Origin: Caprella mutica
Taxonomy: Eukaryota; Arthropoda; Malacostraca; Amphipoda; Caprellidae
Assembly: GCA_947561585.1 (NCBI GenBank)
Contig: CANNZV010000261.1
Location: 472,184-536,183 of the forward strand
DNA: 64,000 bases
Reading direction: 5' to 3'
In this document: positions 44,001 to 50,000 of the stretch, in pieces
Numbering within the stretch: the first letter of the stretch is position 1
How the letters are laid out: every line of letters begins with the position of its first letter
Position numbers and translations under genes: made by a program
The notes under the pieces: generated by a model
Databases searched by the model: none
What the model was told of the DNA's origin: nothing
Seen by the model: only the letters and a program-made list of their open reading frames with translations

Positions 44001-47000
44001 GTATTGGGACAATGTTGTAACAGTATTGGGACAATGTTGTAACAGTATTGGAGCAATGTTGTAACAGTATTGGGGCAATGTTGTAACAGTATTGGGGCAA
44101 TGTTGTAACAATATTGGGGCAATGTTGTAACAATATTGGGGCAATGATGTAACAAATGGATATTGTATGAATGTTCTTTATCGTAAGAGTTCATCCCTAG
44201 TCTGTTTTCTTCTCTTCCCCTCTTCTCTTCTTCCCCTCTTCTCTTCTTCCCCTCTTCTCTTCTTCCCCTCTTCTCTTCTTCCCCTCTTCTCTTCTTCCCC
44301 TCTTCTCTTCTTCCCCTCTTCTCTTCTTCCCCTCTTCTCTTCTTCTCCTCTTCTCTTCTTCTCCTCTTCTCTTCTTCCCCTCTTCTCTTCTTCTCCTCTT
44401 CTCTTCTTCTCCTCTTCTCTTCTTACCCTCTTCTCTTCTTCCCCTCTTCTCTTCTTCCCCTCTTCTCTTCTTCTCCTCTTCTCTTCTTCTCCTCTTTTCT
44501 TCTTCCCCTCTTTTCTTCTTCCCCTCTTTTCTTCTTCCCCTCTTTTCTTCTTCCCCTCTTCTATTCTTCCCCTCTTCTCTTCTTACCCTCTTCTCTTCTT
44601 CCCCTCTTCTCTTCTTCTCCTCTTCTCTTCTTCTCCTCTTTTCTTCTTCCCCTCTTTTCTTCTTCCCCTCTTTTCTTCTTCCCCTCTTTTCTTCTTCCCC
44701 TCTTTTCTTCTTCCCCTCTTTTCTTCTTCTCCTCTTCTCTTCTTCTCCTCTTCTCTTCTTCCCCTCTTCTCTTCTTCTCCTCTTCTCTTCTTCCCCTCTT
44801 CTCTTCTTCCCCTCTTCTCTTCTTCCCCTCTTCTCTTCTTCCCCTCTTCTCTTCTTCCCCTCTTTTCTTCTTACCCTCTTTTCTTCTTACCCTCTTTTCT
44901 TCTTACCCTCTTTTCTTCTTACCCTCTTTTCTTCTTACCCTTTTTTCTTCTTACCCTCTTTTCTTCTTCTCCTCTTCCCCTTTTTCCCCTCTTCCCCTTC
45001 TTCCCCTCTTCCCCTTTTTCCCCTCTTCCCCTTCTTCCCCTCTTTTCTTCTTACCCTCTTCTCTTCTTACCCTCTTCTCTTCTTACCCTCTTCTCTTCTT
45101 CCCCGTTTCTCTCTTTTCTTTTCCTACTCTGTGTCTATCTACAATATTGACGTTTAATGTACTTCTAATCTACCTACTTATTACTCTTTTGTCATGTATG
45201 TTCATTAATGAAATCTTTCTTTAATTTAGATTAAAATTGTTAAATAAGTACATAAATATTATTGTTATAATATTGAGAACAAAAAAATAGATAGAATTTT
45301 CATGCTATTTTTCTGTAACTTATTTCCCCTACCCTATGCTCCTTCTTGGAGTAGCTTTTCTGCATCTATGAGCATTTCCACTGATATGGTGGTGGGTGAC
45401 TTTGCTCATGGAGCCACTTTTCTTTCTGACTACTTCTTCCAGTTCCTTGTATTTAATTTCCCTCTTAGCACCCCCACCCAATACCATTTCTTGATTATTC
45501 TTTCTTTTTCTTTGCAGAGTTTCTGTCTCCTGGTTGACAATGTGGGGCTGAGCAAACACCATCTGCAGCCTATAGAGTACCTCTGCGATAAGGCAATAGA
45601 GCATGTGGAGACACAGCATCTCGCACTCTATCAGGTGAGACATTATTGAGAGTGTAGAAGAAAAGGTCTACAAACATTACAATTAGTGAAGTCTCTTTTG
45701 GAAATTAGGGAACTGTGAAGAAAGCATTACTGGTACACTTTTTGACTGCAGGTAAATCTCTATAGCCTGTACTATATATGTACCTGTATCTCTATACTGT
45801 ATATGTACCTGTATCTCTATACTGTATATGTACCTGTATCTCTATACTGTATATGTACCTGTATCTCTATACTGCATATGTACCTGTATCTCTATACTGC
45901 ATATGTACCTGTATCTCTATATCTAAATGGTAATAAAATGTCAGGTGCTTTTAATTGAATAATTCAGTGAGTTATTTTAGCGACAAAATGTCACACTGCA
46001 TGATATGTGACGTTACACTGCATGCTATGTGACGTCACATTGCATGCAGTGTGACGTAACGGGCTAGTACACTAGTTACAAATATCGATACTATTGAAAA
46101 CACGTTGTTCTTAACGGGCAAGTACACTAGTTACAAATATCGATACTATTGAAAACACGTTGTTCTTAACGGCAAGTACACTAGTTACAAATATTGATAC
46201 TATTGAGAACACGTTATTCTTTACGGGCAAGTACACTAGTTACAAATATTGATACTATTGAAAACACGTTGTTCTTAACGGGCAAGTACACTAGTTACAA
46301 ATATTGATACTATTGAAAACACGTTGTTCTTAACGGGCAAGTACACTAGTTACAAATATTGATACTATTGAGAACACGTTATTCTTTACGGGCAAGTACA
46401 CTAGTTACAAATATTGATACTATTGAAAACACGTTATTCTTTACGGGCAAGTACACTAGTTACAAATATTGATACTATTGAAAACACGTTGTTCTTAACG
46501 GGCAAGTACACTAGTTACAAATATTGATACTATTGAGAACACGTTATTCTTTACGGGCAAGTACACTAGTTACAAATATTGATACTATTGAAAACACGTT
46601 GTTCTTAACGGGCAAGTACACTAGTTACAAATATTGATACTATTGAGAACACGTTATTCTTTACGGGCAAGTACACTAGTTACAAATATTGATACTATTG
46701 AAAACACGTTGTTCTTAACGGGCAAGTACACTAGTTACAAATATCGATACTATTGAAAACACGTTATTCTTTACGGGCAAGTACACTAGTGTTTTAATAT
46801 CTTGATTGTTTCAGTTCCATGTTCTTTTCTTTTTCTTTCCTGTATTTCTTGTTTCCATTCCTTTTCTCCGTGCCAGTTGGCCTCCTTCCAAATATTCGTT
46901 GGTCCATTATGGTCTCCATAGGTCTTTATAGTCTCCATAGGTCTTTATAGTCTCCATAGGGTCTTTATAGTCTCCATAGGGTCTTTATAGTCTCCATAGG

Positions 47001-50000
47001 GTCTTTATAGTCTCCATAGGGTCTTTATAGTCTCCATAGGTCTTTATAGTCTCCACAGGGTCTTTATAGTCTCCATAGGTCTTTTTAGTCTCCATAGGTC
47101 TTTATAGTCTCCATAGGTCTTTATAGTCTCCATAGGTCTTTATAGTCTCCATAGGGTCTTTATAGTCTCCATAGGGTCTTTATAGTCTCCATAGGGTCTT
47201 TATAGTCTCCATAGGTCTTTATAGTCTCCACAGGGTCTTTATAGTCTCCATAGGTCTTTATAGTCTCCATAGGTCTTTTTTCATTTTTACCATGTTTATT
47301 TTTACCATGTTTATCATTTTTTTAACACTCCTTGAAGTTTTAGAGGATAGCGCTAGGGTTATGCTCTTCAACTACGAGGTCTTAGATTTTGTTTTAGGTA
47401 GGCTCGTAGGCTTCATTTACTATCACCTCTTCATTTTCCTCTTCCGTCCGTGAGTGCAGACACCGGTGCTTGTGCCCCTGTTCCTCACATTCCTTGGTAA
47501 GTGACTGCATTCACGGGAGTAGCTTTTCTGCATTCATGAACCTGGTAGGTGACTTTGCTCATGAAGCCACTTTTCCTTCCGACTGCTTCTACCAGGCCCT
47601 TGTATTTAGTATCCCTTTAGTGCGCAGTGAATGTTTTTAAAGTAGAGTTTTCACATTCATTGTATTTAATGAATAGAGTTTGAGTGGTAACCATAGCGAC
47701 GAGTGAGGGTAATTAGGAGGGGGGGGGGGGAGAGGGGTATTGAAGATGTAGTGCTGCCACTGAATGAGTTAGAACTGAATGGTGAATGAGTTAGAACTGA
47801 ATGGTGAATGAGTTAGAACTGAATGGTGAATGAGTTAGAACTGAATGGTGAATGAGTTAGAACTGAATGGTGAATGAGTTAGAACTGAATGGTGAATGAG
47901 TTAGAACTGAATGGTGAATGAGTTAGAACTGAATTGTGAATGAGTTACAACGGAATGGTGAATGAGTTACAACGGAATGGTGAATTGTGAAAACGGAAAG
48001 GTGAATGGCAAGAACTGTATGAGTTAGAACTGAAAATCTCACTCTATTGTGTACCCTTATTATTTATAAATAGCTAGTTCATTTTAATCTTCATCATTTC
48101 TTACTTGCTTTTAACTAGTACTCTCTGTTGATTACAGGAGGGCAAGAAGTCCCCTTGCAGCAGTGCAGCAGATGCAGATGTGCGTGCCTGGGTGGCAGAG
48201 CAGGATGGCCAGAGGATTCTAGTTGACACTCCCTCGGTGTTGGTTGGCTTCAGGGTGCAGGTGTACAGAGCCGAGGGTACAACACAGTGGTACACAGCTG
48301 TCATCATCAACTACAACGACTCTACCAAGGTACGTCATTAGCTCCATGACGTCCAGTTATCCTACTCGTGTCAAATGTGATAGGTGGTCCGTGGATCATC
48401 AGCTATTTTCAGTTTAGGTTGGTAAAAAATGAAGGTCTAGAACCACTGATTCGTAGCATAGGTACACTGACTTTGTTTTTACTCATAGGAGCTGACGGTG
48501 ACGGATGACACTGTGCTGGAAGAGCATTGTGAAGACCCATGCCTACTGCAGATAAAACTCATAGGAGAGGGGGGTGAGTGCATTGGACCTGTTGCTATAT
48601 CTGCATTTAGTACCGAGGCCCAGTCTATACTGGCAGGAGAAACGCCGCGTTTCCACGCCCAGTATACGCCTCTTCAATTAATCACGGTTGAAAATGGAAA
48701 GCAAATTTGCAGTCTATACTAGCGTTTTTACCGCTTTCCATTCGTTTAACCGTGATTAATTGAAGAGACGAAACGTGGGCAGTAAAAACGCGCCGTTTTT
48801 ACTGCTACTATAGAGAAGTCCTAACAGATAATTACCAATTAACAGCAAAGATGTTAAAAGATCTATCTTATACCATTAGGTACTCCCCCCATGTTCTAAT
48901 GGTATTTCCCCCTTCTTTCCCCAGTGGTGGAAAGTATTCTACGGGGTGATAGCGCTGGTGTATCGTCACGACGATCCAGAAGTCACGCCGTACTATCCGG
49001 GGTGAGTAAAAACAAACCACAACTTTTAACTACTTTAAACCTTTCTTGCCGAATGGGCTAATTATGTCCCACTAGTAACATTCATTAGGATATATTGTCC
49101 CAATAGTCTGTGATGTAGCTACACGACTGGTAAGGGACATATTGTCCCATCACGAGTTTGACATAAACACTACATATCAATAGATTAAAATAAGGTACAA
49201 GTACATAAATATTATTATAAAAAAATTATTACTCCTTGTGTACTCAGGAAAAAAGTTTGCGCGAAAGGGTTAACTACGACACCCCAGTGATTTTAAACCA
49301 CATTGTGTGTATAGTATTCAAACCTAATGCTGATGTGGAGTGTATAAGTACCGCCCCATTTGCTCATTCTTGAGAATGCGCTGCGAATTCTCGTAAGCAA
49401 ATATATCATAATTGTATCTTTTCAATCTATTTCAATGCAGTAGCTACTATGCTCAGGGGGTGCCTGAGAAAAGCAAGGGGTGTGCGAGAAGAATACTTCA
49501 AGAACCACTTAACTAGCGGATACAACTAACTACATCTATGTTGAGGTTCAAAATAATCTTCATTAAGCCTATATATTAATATATGACGATTACTTGAAAC
49601 GTTAGCTATGTAGTTTGTTGTACCCGCTAGTCATGATAAATTAAATGAAGTCAGTAACGCACGCTCGTCATCAGGGGGTTAAATGAGCTTAAAAACGCGC
49701 AGCGTATTCTTGAGATTGTGCAAATTGTGCGGAAGATATATACGGTAATAGATCTTTTACCCCTTGTATAGCTGAGCAAGTAAGTACAAGTTACAGGGGG
49801 GTAACTGTAGTGACTGAAATATAATTTACAGTGAGTGTAATGTTAAGATCTTCCTGTTTATTAATAGCCTATTTAAAGTTTCATCTGGTGTTTAATTCAC
49901 ACCTGGTAATTGGAGCTTTACCCTATATTACATTGTTATTATTATTTTTCATATAATTACCGTTATTATTCTCTATGGCATATTGTATTGAAATATTATC

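Noticed and set aside
43577..45150. Open frames in the 22-bp and polypyrimidine arrays, including a 327-codon Ser/Leu/Phe/Pro frame
   Set aside because: Pure repeat translation inside KDM3 intron 2.
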